Notes: a model not told the origin generated them from the letters alone. A DNA stretch of 53,068 nt from Opitutaceae bacterium (GCA_009886465.1 QXZH01000055.1:1-53068); one strand, 5' to 3'. Numbered from the stretch's first letter, positions 36,516 through 47,693 are shown. Program-made: numbers and translations.

Positions 36516-37517
36516 TTAGAATCCGCGCGCTTTTAGGTCTTCGATCGTCGCCTTCAACCCAGTTTCCATATCAACGGCAGCCTTGTAGCCAAGATCCCTA
36601 TTCGCTACTTCAATATCAAAGTAGTGATCTTTAGCCAGCTCGACCGCGACAAAGCGCGTAATCGGCGGTTCGCCAGATTTTGCAAGAACCTTCCAAACAC
36701 ATTCAGCAATGGCCCCCGCCGCATAGGCCAGGCCGAGTGGCATGCGCTTAGACAATGGTGGATGGCCTAGGCCTTCAAGCACCTGGTTAAGCCACGGCCA
36801 AAGTTCTACTGGTTCACCCTGCGAAATGAAGTAGGCCTGCCCTGCACAGCTTCCTGCGTTGCAAGATTCCAAGGCATCTAGTGCGTTTAAATGTGCCGCA
36901 GCCACATCATCGACGTAGGAGACATCCACTCGGTTCGTACCCTTACCGACAATCTTTAAGCGCCCCGCTTTCACGCTATCAATCACGCGCGGCAAAAGGT
37001 GAGGGTCGCCAGGGCCGAAGATCAGGTGTGGACGCAATGCGACAACCTTGAGCTTATCACAATTGGCAGCTAAAGCTTCTTGCTCAGCGATCGCCTTCGT
37101 ATGCGCATAGTGGCAGAGCCAGTTCCGCCCATAAGGCATCTCCTGCCCGCCTCCACGAATCGGTTGTCCGTTGAAGACGACACTCGGCGTGCTCGTATAA
37201 ACAAGGCGAGCGATGCCCTCGGTCCTGCAGGCCTCAAGCACGTTACGTGTGCCGATCACATTCGGCTGATAAAAACTCTCCCAGCTGCCCCACACCCCTG
37301 CCTTAGCCGCGACATGGAAGACCGCATCCATGCCAACACAAGCCTCTCTCACGTCAGTGGGATTGGCTAATTCCCCGCAAATAACTTCAACGCCTTTCTG
37401 CTCCAAAGCTGGCTGTGGTGAGCGCCCGAACGAACGAACTTGATAGCCGCGGGCTAGCAAGCGATCAATCAAATAGCTACCTACGAATCCCCCGCCTCCT
37501 GTGACTAATACGTTCAT
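36516..37517 (-). CDS. oleD: OleD-type NAD(P)-dependent 2-alkyl-3-oxoalkanoate reductase
   Basis: Extended short-chain dehydrogenase of the 3-beta-hydroxysteroid dehydrogenase type. The nucleotide-binding loop TGGGGFVGSYL is at residues 6-16, the catalytic YxxxK is Tyr137/Lys141 (HYAHTKA), with VFHVAAKAG and LVYTSTPSVVFNG also present. In head-to-head hydrocarbon synthesis OleD reduces the beta-keto acid made by OleA to a beta-hydroxy acid. The OleD assignment leans on its position 9 bp after an OleC-type ligase gene; a general sterol/sugar-nucleotide-type reductase would look similar. Confidence 0.8.
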   Translation of the reverse strand: MNVLVTGGGGFVGSYLIDRLLARGYQVRSFGRSPQPALEQKGVEVICGELANPTDVREACVGMDAVFHVAAKAGVWGSWESFYQPNVIGTRNVLEACRTEGIARLVYTSTPSVVFNGQPIRGGGQEMPYGRNWLCHYAHTKAIAEQEALAANCDKLKVVALRPHLIFGPGDPHLLPRVIDSVKAGRLKIVGKGTNRVDVSYVDDVAAAHLNALDALESCNAGSCAGQAYFISQGEPVELWPWLNQVLEGLGHPPLSKRMPLGLAYAAGAIAECVWKVLAKSGEPPITRFVAVELAKDHYFDIEVANRDLGYKAAVDMETGLKATIEDLKARGF

Positions 37518-37526
37518 CGGGTAAAA

Positions 37527-39146
37527 TTATTTCAGCGCAAATTTACGCGCAAGCGACAAACGGTGGATCTTAGCATTATGCCGCACATCCACAGGAAAAT
37601 TTGCCTCAAAAAAGAAGTCTTTGATCAGAACCGTCCGTGTATTTTTTCGACCAAGCTCTCTGAGTGACTCAATGAATCGCGCGCGCTGGTCAGTTGACTT
37701 AGGAAAAGCAGCTTTTTCTGGTTCGATTACGATAGCAGGTCGTCCCTGACATAAATCGATCAAGGCCGAGCGGTAGACCCACGGATGCGTATTAAAAATA
37801 GCTTCGCAACAATCCGTATACATCGCGCCCACATCCGTCAGCACTCGCTCTACTTTGCGCCCGCAAAACCACAGTCGCCCCGAATCATCCAGCCAACCCA
37901 TATCTCCCATACGATGCCAGTGCCCCGCGCCATCCAAGATCTTCGAGTCCGCATCCGCTTCAGGTAAATAATCGTAGCCGCGAGTCACCGAGGCACCTTG
38001 AACAATGATCTCTCCAATCGAACCCACTGGTAAATCCACTACCTCCCCAATCGATGTAATTGGTCCATCGCTCGGTTCTACAATGCGCACCAACACATTG
38101 GGTAAGGGACGCCCCACGCAAGTTCCCTCCCCTTTTTGCGTGCGGACGGCAGTTTGTTCTAATACCTCCGTCGCAGAAATCGAACTCACAGGCAACGCCT
38201 CTGTCGCTCCGTAGGGCGTATGGATTTCGCCGTTCGGAATAATCACGCGCATCTTCGCCATCAGCGCAGGCGGCACCGGTGCGCCTGCCATCAAGATGCG
38301 ACGGATTGTGGGTAATGTGATCGACTTGCGCTCGCAATGCCGAGCAATCTTAGTCCACAGTGCTGGTGAACCGAAACTATTCGTCACCGAATTCTGCTGG
38401 ATCGCACGCACGATTTGCTCTGGATCGACGGAGGCCGGGCGACTTGGATTCATATCTGGCACTACCGTGCACATGCCCAGTGCCGGATTAAAAAGCGCAA
38501 ATACTGGTAACATCGGCAGATCCACCTCGCCCTGTTCGATTCCATATTGGCGGCGAATTGCCTCCACTTGAGCGAGAAACATTCCATGCTCATAGAGCAC
38601 GCCTTTGGCGGCACCAGTCGAGCCAGAGGTAAATAAAATTGCCGCCATTTCATCTTCCGCAGAATCGACTACCTCGAAGGCGCCATGATTTTCAAAACCC
38701 CCAATCTGCTTTCCAAAGCCACGCCCTACAGAGATCTTAATGTCGACCCCACGAAAGCTTGGGCGGAATAAACGAGCGATCCAAATGGCTGGTGCAATAC
38801 CCACCAGCGCCATCGGGTTGGAGTGCCGCACACAGCGAAGAAACTTTTTTAAGCCCATCCCTGGATCAATCACGATCGGTACAGCACCCATTTTAAAGAG
38901 CGCAAAGACCACTCGAATCAAGTCCAGTCCCGGCCGCACCATCAGCAAGACCCTCGAGCCACGCCGTATCCCGTGCATGGAAAAATAATGCGCCGTTGCC
39001 GAAGACTCCGCTTCTAATTCAGCAAAGTTGCGCTCTGCATAACGGATCGACCCATCACTGTCATGACTTAAAGGGGCGCGCACCGCAGCCGCTGCTGGTT
39101 GAGCGACCGCTTGCTGAGCGAGGAAATGTGCAACGTTATAAGCCAT
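37527..39146 (-). CDS. oleC: OleC-type AMP-dependent synthetase (beta-lactone synthetase)
   Basis: 539-residue ANL-superfamily enzyme. The ATP loop LFTSGSTGAAKG lies at residues 171-182, the A5-type motif TPYGATEALP in the middle, and MGDMGWLDDSGRLWFCGRK in the C-terminal region. The VLYEHGMFLAQV and PMLPVFALFNPALGM segments are typical of the OleC branch. OleC uses ATP to close beta-hydroxy acids to beta-lactones, which OleB decarboxylates to olefins. It is followed after 9 bp by oleD. oleA (thiolase-like condensing enzyme) and oleB (alpha/beta hydrolase) are not in the window. Divergent from ppx. Confidence 0.83.
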   Translation of the reverse strand: MAYNVAHFLAQQAVAQPAAAAVRAPLSHDSDGSIRYAERNFAELEAESSATAHYFSMHGIRRGSRVLLMVRPGLDLIRVVFALFKMGAVPIVIDPGMGLKKFLRCVRHSNPMALVGIAPAIWIARLFRPSFRGVDIKISVGRGFGKQIGGFENHGAFEVVDSAEDEMAAILFTSGSTGAAKGVLYEHGMFLAQVEAIRRQYGIEQGEVDLPMLPVFALFNPALGMCTVVPDMNPSRPASVDPEQIVRAIQQNSVTNSFGSPALWTKIARHCERKSITLPTIRRILMAGAPVPPALMAKMRVIIPNGEIHTPYGATEALPVSSISATEVLEQTAVRTQKGEGTCVGRPLPNVLVRIVEPSDGPITSIGEVVDLPVGSIGEIIVQGASVTRGYDYLPEADADSKILDGAGHWHRMGDMGWLDDSGRLWFCGRKVERVLTDVGAMYTDCCEAIFNTHPWVYRSALIDLCQGRPAIVIEPEKAAFPKSTDQRARFIESLRELGRKNTRTVLIKDFFFEANFPVDVRHNAKIHRLSLARKFALK

Positions 39147-39330
39147 CGTCTAAGTATAGGAATAAGTAGCGCATTCTGCACTCACGGCTAGCGTTTTTTG
39201 AGGAATAAAGACGCAGGTCTGGTCGGCCGCCAAAATAACCGCTCCAAGCTATCTGTCATGATCGGCAACCTTCATCCTCCAGCCCCCATCCATTCTTGAC
39301 GAATCCATTGACGCCCCATGCCATAAGCGC

Positions 39331-40284
39331 ATGCCAGATACTGTTGCAGTCATCGATGTGGGCAGTAACTCGATCAAGTTACTGGTCGCTCGAGCGGGAG
39401 CTATGCCAAACAGTCTCGAAACGCTCTTCGACGAAACCATCGAGACACGGATCAGCGAAGGGATCAGTCGTAAATTGCCTAGCTTAAACGAAGAAGCAAT
39501 CGCCGCGGGCACTGCAACGATCGCCGAACTGCACAGCATGGCGCAAAACTATCAGCCAGATCACACTGCGATAGTTGCAACGAGCGCGGTTCGCGATGCC
39601 ATTAACGGCGACGACTTCGTGCAAGCCGTTGAAACAGCCACGGGCATACAGATTCGTACGCTCAGCGGCACGGAAGAGGCCAACTATATCGGGCAAGGAC
39701 TCAGTTGCGACCCTGCCATTGCGGGCATGACGAGTTTTATCCAGACCGACATTGGCGGAGGCAGTCTCGAGCTCATTCGCTTTGAAGCCGGCCAGATCCA
39801 ACAAGCCATTTCCCTGCAACTTGGCGCCGTCCGACTGACCGAGCGTTTTATCGAGAACATTGATGCCGGACTCTCCCACAAAATAGAGGACTCTATCCGC
39901 ACCTACGTCACCGAACAACTGATGAAAAGCGGTTTCGACTTCAGCCCCGCCGAACTGCCGCTCATCGCGACGGGTGGAGCCTACTCCGTAAGCCGCGCAT
40001 TACTCCTCGCCGAAGCGGGCGGTGAGATCGAGCACTCATCACCGCATCTCAAACGATCTAGTCTCAATCAATTAAAGAACAAGCTCGCCCCACTTCGGCT
40101 TGAAGAGCGCCTCAATATCCCCCGACTCCCCGCCGCCCGTGCCGACATAATGCCTACCGCATTGATCATCATTGATGCCTTGCTCGAGGTCTCCAACCGC
40201 TCCAGAATAACCCACTCTTTCTACAATCTCCGTTATGGGGTCGCTGCCAATCTGTTAAAGCAACAAACAAAGTGGCGACTTTAG
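39331..40284 (+). CDS. ppx: Ppx/GppA family phosphatase (exopolyphosphatase)
   Basis: ASKHA-fold phosphatase with the two family phosphate-binding loops: IDVGSNSIKLLVA at the start and TDIGGGSLELI near residue 143; VATSAVRDA and LSGTEEANYIG are also typical. At 317 residues it is the short form with only the ~300-residue catalytic core and lacks the HD-type C-terminal domain of E. coli Ppx/GppA. It may degrade polyphosphate or pppGpp. A PPK2 is encoded at 18118. The start follows two TTGACG-like boxes at 39296 and 39308, so the leader is short. Confidence 0.9.
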   Translation: MPDTVAVIDVGSNSIKLLVARAGAMPNSLETLFDETIETRISEGISRKLPSLNEEAIAAGTATIAELHSMAQNYQPDHTAIVATSAVRDAINGDDFVQAVETATGIQIRTLSGTEEANYIGQGLSCDPAIAGMTSFIQTDIGGGSLELIRFEAGQIQQAISLQLGAVRLTERFIENIDAGLSHKIEDSIRTYVTEQLMKSGFDFSPAELPLIATGGAYSVSRALLLAEAGGEIEHSSPHLKRSSLNQLKNKLAPLRLEERLNIPRLPAARADIMPTALIIIDALLEVSNRSRITHSFYNLRYGVAANLLKQQTKWRL

Positions 40285-40319
40285 GCTCCATATCCCAGTA
40301 TTTCACCTGCAACTTTAAG

Positions 40320-40335
40320 GGTGGCTGAAGCCACC
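40320..40335 (+). repeat. Short perfect hairpin between ppx and tdk
   Basis: GGTGGC, loop TGAA, GCCACC: a 6-bp GC-rich stem with a GNRA-like tetraloop, 16 bp before the tdk start and without a T run. It could shape the tdk leader or mark the ppx mRNA end. Confidence 0.4.
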
Positions 40336-40350
40336 ACTACCCTGTCTAAC

Positions 40351-40926
40351 ATGGCCAAACTCTACTTCTACTACTCCGCAATGAACGCGGGCAAAAGTAC
40401 CGTACTCCTTCAGTCGAGTCACAATTACCACGAACGTGGCATGAAGACCCTCCTGCTCACGCCCGTCATTAATCAAAGGGACGGCGAGGGTAAAATCACC
40501 TCCCGAATCGGCCTGACGAAAGAAGCTAAGTCCTTCAATCAAGAAGACGATTTACACCTCCTTATTAACAGCACCCACGAACAAGCTCCCATCGCCTGCG
40601 TCTTGATCGACGAAGCCCAATTCCTGACCCGTCCTCAAGTCGAACAGCTGGCCAAAGTGGCTGACCAAGCTGGCATACCTGTCCTCTGCTACGGCCTTCG
40701 CACCGACTTCCAGGGCAATCTATTTCCGGGTAGCGCCGCCCTCCTCGGCTGGGCAGATAACCTGATCGAGCTCAAGACCATCTGCCACTGCGGTCGCAAA
40801 GCTACCATGAATCTCCGCACCGATGCCGAAGGCAAGCCAATCAAAGAAGGCGAACAAGTCGAAATCGGTGGTAACGAACGCTATGTCGCCATGTGTCGAA
40901 AGTGCTTTGTCGAAGCAGTGTCTTAG
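40351..40926 (+). CDS. tdk: Thymidine kinase (type II, zinc-containing)
   Basis: Salvage enzyme phosphorylating thymidine. The P-loop is MNAGKST (11-17), with [11 protein letters not shown], the Walker B-like IDEAQFL, and the lasso/lid region [15 protein letters not shown]. Zinc-site Cys pairs are CHCG and, towards the C-terminus, CRKC. The ATG at 40351 (191 residues) is chosen over a GTG at 40321 because [15 protein letters not shown] is the conserved N-terminus. It lies between ppx and a methyltransferase on the same strand. Confidence 0.95.
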   Translation: MAKLYFYYSAMNAGKSTVLLQSSHNYHERGMKTLLLTPVINQRDGEGKITSRIGLTKEAKSFNQEDDLHLLINSTHEQAPIACVLIDEAQFLTRPQVEQLAKVADQAGIPVLCYGLRTDFQGNLFPGSAALLGWADNLIELKTICHCGRKATMNLRTDAEGKPIKEGEQVEIGGNERYVAMCRKCFVEAVS

Positions 40927-40959
40927 CGGCTCTCCACTTTCTACACCTCAATTCAACTC

Positions 40960-41799
40960 ATGAACGAATACGAATTACTCGACAGTGGTCACGGGCGCAA
41001 GTTGGAACGCTTCGGCAAGGTGACCCTTGACCGCCCTTGCGCTCAGGCGGTCTGGAACCCGAGCCAGCCTGGGCTCTGGAAGCAAGCCGATGCCTTTTTC
41101 ACCCGTAAGCAAGGCCTCGAGTGGCGCGGTCGCGAGAAGCTACCCGACTCGTGGATCGCAGAGGTCAAGGGCGTCAAGATGAAGCTCTCTACCACAGACT
41201 TCGGCCACCTCGGCGTCTTCCCTGAGACCCGTGCCATGTGGGGATGGATACGCGAAACCCTCAAAAAGGAAACCGCACAACGCCGCGAGTCACTCAACTT
41301 CCTCAACCTCTTCGCCTATTCTGGTGGCGCTACCCTTGCCGCCGCGCAAGGCGGTGCTCACTGCTGCCACGTCGACGCCTCCAAGGGCATGGTCGCATGG
41401 GCGCGTGAGAACGCCAAACTCAACGGACTCGAAGACCGCCCGATCCGCTGGATTGTGGACGACGTCAATAAGTTCCTTACTCGCGAGATTAAACGCGGCC
41501 GCCGCTACGACGCCATACTACTTGACCCACCGTCCTTCGGTCGCGGAAAAGGCGGCGAACTCTACAAGATCGAGAACGCCCTATTAGAAACTTTGCAGCT
41601 CGTGCGAAAAGTAATGAGCGATCAGCCCTCATTCCTCTACCTAACTAGCCACACCCCCGGCTTTACTCCGATTGTTTTAAAGAACTTGATACAAAAACTA
41701 CTTGGCGAAGGCCAACTCGATAGTGGCGAGATGCTACTGACAGGAAAAGAGAGCACCCTCGACGTCCCCAGCGGTACTTGGGCAAGGTGGGAGAGGTAA
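40960..41799 (+). CDS. RlmI/RlmK-like class I SAM-dependent methyltransferase
   Basis: COG1092-type Methyltrans_SAM domain. Residues [20 protein letters not shown] form the SAM-binding loop, [21 protein letters not shown] follows, and [13 protein letters not shown] is the catalytic motif IV (PPSF). Relatives methylate C5 of cytidine in 23S rRNA. It lacks the N-terminal PUA domain of full RlmI (~390-400 residues) and has 279 residues, so the target is uncertain. It starts 33 bp after tdk. Confidence 0.87.
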   Translation: MNEYELLDSGHGRKLERFGKVTLDRPCAQAVWNPSQPGLWKQADAFFTRKQGLEWRGREKLPDSWIAEVKGVKMKLSTTDFGHLGVFPETRAMWGWIRETLKKETAQRRESLNFLNLFAYSGGATLAAAQGGAHCCHVDASKGMVAWARENAKLNGLEDRPIRWIVDDVNKFLTREIKRGRRYDAILLDPPSFGRGKGGELYKIENALLETLQLVRKVMSDQPSFLYLTSHTPGFTPIVLKNLIQKLLGEGQLDSGEMLLTGKESTLDVPSGTWARWER

Positions 41800-41915
41800 T
41801 GACAGCTCAGACCATCTTCGGTTAGCGACTAATTACGGTGGGCTCGAAGTATCCTTCAAAGCCGAGGTAAATAGGATGAAATGCGGATAGGCCAGTTGGC
41901 GCGAGGCATTTTACC

Positions 41916-41959
41916 TTGACGTCTAGCTTATTTATAACAATATATCTTGATATAAAGAT
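41916..41959 (+). promoter_or_regulatory. AT-rich promoter-like sequence with palindrome, 3' of the marR gene
   Basis: TTGACG (41916-41921), 17 bp, AATATA (41939-41944), overlapping the near-palindrome ATCTT-GATATA-AAGAT (41944-41959). The core CTTGATATAAAG resembles the CTTGATGTCAAG found before the marR start. As a plus-strand promoter it would point into the 3' end of marR, antisense. It could instead be a binding site or chance AT-rich sequence. Confidence 0.3.
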
Positions 41960-41974
41960 TATGGAGTCAGCTTT

Positions 41975-42427
41975 TTATTTCTTGCTCAATTTTTGGCTAC
42001 GCTGACCTAGTTTACGGACAAGACCTGCGAATTGAATGCGTTCGTCCTCCGAGAATTCGATAAACAAGTCATCCAGATTCTCGGCATGCGCAGCAAAGGC
42101 CTCCTGGATCATGTTCAGGCCCTTATCAGTCAAGTAAACCAGCACGACTCGGGCATCGCCTTCACTACGCTCACGCATAACTAGTCCCTTTTTCTCAAGT
42201 CGCTGAACTGCAGTCGTCATTGACCCACTCGTCAGGAGCACTTTCTCCCCTATTGTATTGACTGGCAAAGCGCCCTTATGGAGCAGCACTTCCAGCACGG
42301 CATAATCTGAAAGGGAGGCAAATCCCTGGGTAGCGATACTTTCATGATCGTAGCGCATAACTGCATGCGAAGCTTTCCAAAAAAGAAGGAATAAGTGCGA
42401 GCCGGAATGCTGGTAAATCTTTGGCAT
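41975..42427 (-). CDS. MarR-family transcriptional regulator
   Basis: 150-residue winged-helix dimeric regulator. The recognition region is residues ~50-100: LSDYAVLEVLLHKGALPVNTIGEK, then LTSGSMTTAVQRLEKKGLV and the wing RSEGDARVVLVYLTDKG. Flanking helices form the dimer interface. MarR proteins respond to phenolic compounds, oxidants or quinones. A palindrome over a TTGACA box 22-37 bp before its start suggests autoregulation. The upstream neighbours on the same strand encode a FAD oxidoreductase and isochorismate synthase, possible targets. No redox Cys is present, so oxidant sensing by the OhrR mechanism is not supported. Confidence 0.92.
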   Translation of the reverse strand: MPKIYQHSGSHLFLLFWKASHAVMRYDHESIATQGFASLSDYAVLEVLLHKGALPVNTIGEKVLLTSGSMTTAVQRLEKKGLVMRERSEGDARVVLVYLTDKGLNMIQEAFAAHAENLDDLFIEFSEDERIQFAGLVRKLGQRSQKLSKK

Positions 42428-42448
42428 AGGCTTATCCTGCGCCCATAT

Positions 42449-42464
42449 AGCTTGATGTCAAGTT
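42449..42464 (-). promoter_or_regulatory. Candidate MarR operator overlapping a -35 box
   Basis: Read on the minus strand, AACTTGA-CA-TCAAGCT is a near-perfect palindrome that contains TTGACA (42461-42456), the ideal -35 sequence. A GGATAA at 18 bp spacing may be the -10. Binding by the MarR protein here would block its own promoter. Confidence 0.5.
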
Positions 42465-42602
42465 ATGTTTGGTTATCAGCAAGCTTTCATAGCAAATTGT
42501 CCTCACACAGAGAAATTTTTTCCTTTCGACTGGTTGCTGTCGATCATCAACTCTACGGAAAGCGGTGGTAGGTGCCTGGTGACATACAAGCTTCGGGTAA
42601 AT

Positions 42603-44063
<1,461 letters not shown>

Positions 44064-44141
44064 AATTTTTAATATTTAGGAATTCGAAGTTAGTACTTAG
44101 GCGAAGCACGACAAGCGCGGAGATTTGAAATCACTCATCTA

Positions 44142-45569
44142 TTATGAGCTGGAGAGTACATCGAGCAGAGCGCGTAGTTTCATCTCAGTCTCGCGCATCT
44201 CTTTATCGGGATCAGAGCCTTCGACAATGCCCGCGCCTGCGTAGAGGTAAGCCTGCTTGCCCTCGATCAATGCGGAACGAATGCCGACTACCATTTCGCC
44301 CTCGTTTAGATGATTGAACCACCCGACCACACCAGCATATAGGCCGCGGTCGATTTGCTCCAAATCGGCGATGCAAGGTAGCGCCGCTTCACGCGGGGAT
44401 CCACCTACCGCTGGGGTTGGGTGCATCTCGGGTAAAATGTCGAGTAGGTGAACAGCCTCGCCCACTTCTGCTTCGATCCGTGTACTTAGGTGTTGAACAT
44501 TTGCGAGGAGTAAAAGCTGGGGATTGCCCTCGGCCTTTCCCTCGACGCCGACTTTTTCGAGACGACGGAGGATGGAATCGCGCACGCAGATGTGTTCACG
44601 TAGATCTTTGCTACTTTCGAGCAAAGCACGGGCATGTTTAGCATCCTCACTAGCGGTCTGCCCACGTGGCGCAGAACCAGCGATCGCCTCGGTCAACAAG
44701 CGGCCGTGTCGTATCTGAAGCAGGCGCTCGGGCGTCGCCCCGATAAAGCTGCTGGCCGTATCTCCCGAAAAGGAAAAGGTGAAGCAGCCCGCGAAACGCT
44801 CCCGCAGACGGTTCAAAGTATCAAGCGGTTGCCATGGACGGTCCGCGAGCAACTCGATACCGCGCGCCAGCACAATCTTTTCATAGTTGCCCTCCTTGAT
44901 CGCTTCGAGCGCACATTCTACGGCATTAGGAAACACTTTAGGCGCCAGTTCGCGACGCGACTCAATCTTTGGCTGGGGCGATGGCTCTTTCATCTCGTCA
45001 GGCAGGTAGTCAAAGGCGCCAAACTTACGATAAGCACCCCAAACTCGCATGACCAAGCTATCGATATCCGTATCCGCCTCAATCTTGAGATTGGCAACCG
45101 CACCGTATTTGCCTTTCGAGCGCGACACTTGCCAGCGCGGCAGAAACACGGTGGCAGCAGGAAAGGCGGCTCCTTCCGAGACGGTATCATCAAAACTAAA
45201 CGCGGTAAAAAAGTGCGGCCCCGTAAAAGCTTCGCTTAGATCACCCACCGCAATGGTGTTTTCTAGTATCTCTTCGGAAAATGCTTTGACTGAAGCAAAG
45301 CGTTCAATGCCATCGAATCGTGCCTGCACTACGGCCTCCGCCGCGGCGACTGCTTCGTCGTCGGCTGCCCGTTCGATATAACAATGCACCTCTTCCGGCT
45401 CGTAGATAGACTGCAGCACCGCCAGCGGAGCAATATGCTTTACTGCCAGCGAGATACTCGCGATCTGAAAATGATCCTTAGCCCGCGCCGTATCACGACA
45501 GCCCTCTAGAAATTGACGCAGCGCACCCTCATCACGCTCGGGTAACATACTGGAGGGAATAATTTGCAT
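44142..45569 (-). CDS. menF: Isochorismate synthase
   Basis: Chorismate-binding enzyme converting chorismate to isochorismate. The C-terminal catalytic domain (~210-475) shows [60 protein letters not shown] and [15 protein letters not shown], which separate it from anthranilate and aminodeoxychorismate synthases. Isochorismate feeds menaquinone or catechol siderophores; menaquinone is favoured because no ent/dhb genes are here, but no other men gene is adjacent either. Its start at 45569 is divergent from the UvrD-type helicase gene. EntC/DhbC is the alternative name. Confidence 0.88.
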   Translation of the reverse strand: MQIIPSSMLPERDEGALRQFLEGCRDTARAKDHFQIASISLAVKHIAPLAVLQSIYEPEEVHCYIERAADDEAVAAAEAVVQARFDGIERFASVKAFSEEILENTIAVGDLSEAFTGPHFFTAFSFDDTVSEGAAFPAATVFLPRWQVSRSKGKYGAVANLKIEADTDIDSLVMRVWGAYRKFGAFDYLPDEMKEPSPQPKIESRRELAPKVFPNAVECALEAIKEGNYEKIVLARGIELLADRPWQPLDTLNRLRERFAGCFTFSFSGDTASSFIGATPERLLQIRHGRLLTEAIAGSAPRGQTASEDAKHARALLESSKDLREHICVRDSILRRLEKVGVEGKAEGNPQLLLLANVQHLSTRIEAEVGEAVHLLDILPEMHPTPAVGGSPREAALPCIADLEQIDRGLYAGVVGWFNHLNEGEMVVGIRSALIEGKQAYLYAGAGIVEGSDPDKEMRETEMKLRALLDVLSSS

Positions 45570-45688
45570 TCAAAGTAGAGAAATCAAGAAGCCTGAAACC
45601 GCAACCTCTGTCTTGTTTGTTTTAGTCTTAATCCTGAGCGCAGAGGACTAAATTTAAAAGTAAGATTACGATTAAGAATTTGCCCCAA

Positions 45689-45715
45689 CCTCACTTCTAA
45701 CTTCTTACTTCTTAC
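45689..45715 (-). repeat. Degenerate 7-bp purine repeat between menF and the helicase gene
   Basis: On the minus strand: GTAA, GAAGTAA, GAAGTTA, GAAGTGA, GG in exact 7-bp register. It is the cleanest array of the GAAGNNA family in the window and ends five bases before the plus-strand helicase ATG. Confidence 0.8.
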
Positions 45716-45719
45716 AGAT

Positions 45720-47693
45720 ATGTCTCCTTTCCCAGAAATCGATTTTAAAGCCGAACTCAACGATGAGCAGTACGCCGCTGTGACAGCACCCGCGGGCCCA
45801 GCACTCGTCCTAGCCGGTGCGGGCTCGGGAAAGACCCGTACCCTCACGTATCGGGTGGCTTACCTCCTACACCAGGGCGTGCAAGCTTACGAAATCCTCC
45901 TACTAACCTTCACTAACAAAGCCTCCCGCGAGATGCTGGAGCGGGTCGAAGACCTCACTGGGGTTCCCCGCCGCGCACTTTGGGGCGGCACCTTCCACAG
46001 TATCGCGCAACGGATCCTCCGCGTGCACGGCGACCTTGTTGGGCTCAAGCGCAACTATACTATCCTCGATCAGGGCGAAGCCGAATCGATTCTAAAAAAT
46101 GTCATCCAAACAACTGATGGTAAGTTCATCAAAACCAAGAACAACCCCAAGCCCAAAGTCATCGCCGATCTCATTAGCTACGCTCGCAACACCTGCCGCC
46201 CGCCGCGCGAAGAAGCTGAAGATCGTTACCCTTTTCTAGAGGGCATGGCATCGAAGATCGATCAATTCTACAAAGCTTACATGCAGGCCAAGCTCGACCA
46301 ACAAGTAGTCGATTACGACGATCTGTTAGAATACTTCCTGAAGCTCCTCCGCGAGCAACCAGAGATTCGTCAGCAATACCAAGACCGTTTTAAGCACGTT
46401 CTCGTCGACGAGTTTCAAGACACTAACCGTTTACAGTCCGACATCATCGATCAACTCGCTGGGCATCACCAAGTCATGGCAGTCGGCGACGACGCACAGT
46501 GCATCTACACTTGGCGCGGCGCAGACTTCGACAACATTATGCAGTTTGAAGAGCGTCACCCCGGCGCTAAGATTCACAAGATCGAGACCAACTATCGCAG
46601 CTCGCCCGAGATCCTTGATTTTGCCAATGCCGTGCTTGCCTCGCAGCCTTCGGGCCTTGGCTTCTCCAAAGAGCTCCGCCCTGTAAAACCGAAACGCGAG
46701 CGCCCCTACTTCGTCCCCGTCATGGATACCCGCGGACAAGCTAAGTTCATTATCGAGCGGATCGAGGGCCTGATTGACGAAGGCCGTAACCTCTCCGACA
46801 TAGCCGTACTCTACCGCGCACACTTTCAGGCAATGGATTTACAGATGGAACTAAGTCGCCTAAACATCGACTACCAGATCACCAGCGGTGTGCGCTTTTT
46901 CGAACAAGCCCATATTAAGGACTTCGCCGCCCAGCTTCGCTTCGCCTCCAATCCTGCCGACGTCTCGGCCTTTGCTCGTTTTACCTGCCTCCTACCCAAG
47001 GTTGGCCCTAAGACTGCGGAGCGCATCCATAAGTTTACCCGCGAACGAGCCGAGAAGCTGGAAAAGAATTTCTGCGACGTGCTCGTCTCCGAAGAAGTGC
47101 TCAAGAAAGTGCCTGCCGATGCCAAGGAAGAGTGGCCATCGCTAGCCGAGACGATCCGTGAAATCTCCGCCGCGCTAACCGAGCAGTCTCCCGAAGAAAT
47201 TATCCAACTCGGGCTCGATGGCTGGTATAGCAGCTACATCCGTGAGATCTACCCGAATTGGACAGACCGCGCCGACGACCTGCAAAGTCTCGTTAGCTTC
47301 GCTAGCCGCTACGAAACGATGGAAGAGATACTCGCGCAATTAGTGCTACTCGCCTCCGAAAGCAACGAGCGTAGCCCCGAAGAGCAACAGAACTGCCTAC
47401 GTCTGACGACTATCCACCAAGCCAAAGGCTTAGAGTTCCCCGTCGTCTTCGTGATCGGGCTCGCCGACGGCACCTTCCCGCTCAAACGAACCATTGATGA
47501 GGGAGACCTCGAAGAAGAGCGACGCCTTTTCTACGTCGCCGTAACGCGCGCCATGGAGGAGCTTTACCTTAGCTATCCCATGCTCAACAACCAAGGCAAC
47601 CAGGTCATGCGTCTTAACCCAAGCCGCTTTATCCAGGAGGTCGACCCGAGTCGATACGAGACTTTAAGGGTCGCGCCAGCGCGGCGCTATTAA
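45720..47693 (+). CDS. UvrD/PcrA/Rep-type ATP-dependent DNA helicase
   Basis: Superfamily 1A 3'-5' helicase for repair or replication. Walker A GAGSGKT is at residues 33-39, motif Ia FTNKASREM, motif [10 protein letters not shown], motif [17 protein letters not shown], motif [10 protein letters not shown], motif [14 protein letters not shown] and motif [11 protein letters not shown]. At 657 residues it ends soon after motif VI and lacks the ~60-residue RNA-polymerase-binding tail of typical UvrD/PcrA (~720), which is more like Rep. The gene name is therefore left open. Convergent with the ATP synthase genes. Confidence 0.93.
   Translation: MSPFPEIDFKAELNDEQYAAVTAPAGPALVLAGAGSGKTRTLTYRVAYLLHQGVQAYEILLLTFTNKASREMLERVEDLTGVPRRALWGGTFHSIAQRILRVHGDLVGLKRNYTILDQGEAESILKNVIQTTDGKFIKTKNNPKPKVIADLISYARNTCRPPREEAEDRYPFLEGMASKIDQFYKAYMQAKLDQQVVDYDDLLEYFLKLLREQPEIRQQYQDRFKHVLVDEFQDTNRLQSDIIDQLAGHHQVMAVGDDAQCIYTWRGADFDNIMQFEERHPGAKIHKIETNYRSSPEILDFANAVLASQPSGLGFSKELRPVKPKRERPYFVPVMDTRGQAKFIIERIEGLIDEGRNLSDIAVLYRAHFQAMDLQMELSRLNIDYQITSGVRFFEQAHIKDFAAQLRFASNPADVSAFARFTCLLPKVGPKTAERIHKFTRERAEKLEKNFCDVLVSEEVLKKVPADAKEEWPSLAETIREISAALTEQSPEEIIQLGLDGWYSSYIREIYPNWTDRADDLQSLVSFASRYETMEEILAQLVLLASESNERSPEEQQNCLRLTTIHQAKGLEFPVVFVIGLADGTFPLKRTIDEGDLEEERRLFYVAVTRAMEELYLSYPMLNNQGNQVMRLNPSRFIQEVDPSRYETLRVAPARRY

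Noticed and set aside
41961..42005. 14-residue reading frame (MESAFYFLLNFWLR) just after the AT-rich palindrome
   Set aside because: Antisense to marR, no ribosome-binding site and too short to distinguish from chance.
44634..45239. 201-codon open frame on the plus strand
   Set aside because: It is antisense to the well-supported isochorismate synthase gene; its translation is basic, low in recognisable pattern and has no family motif.
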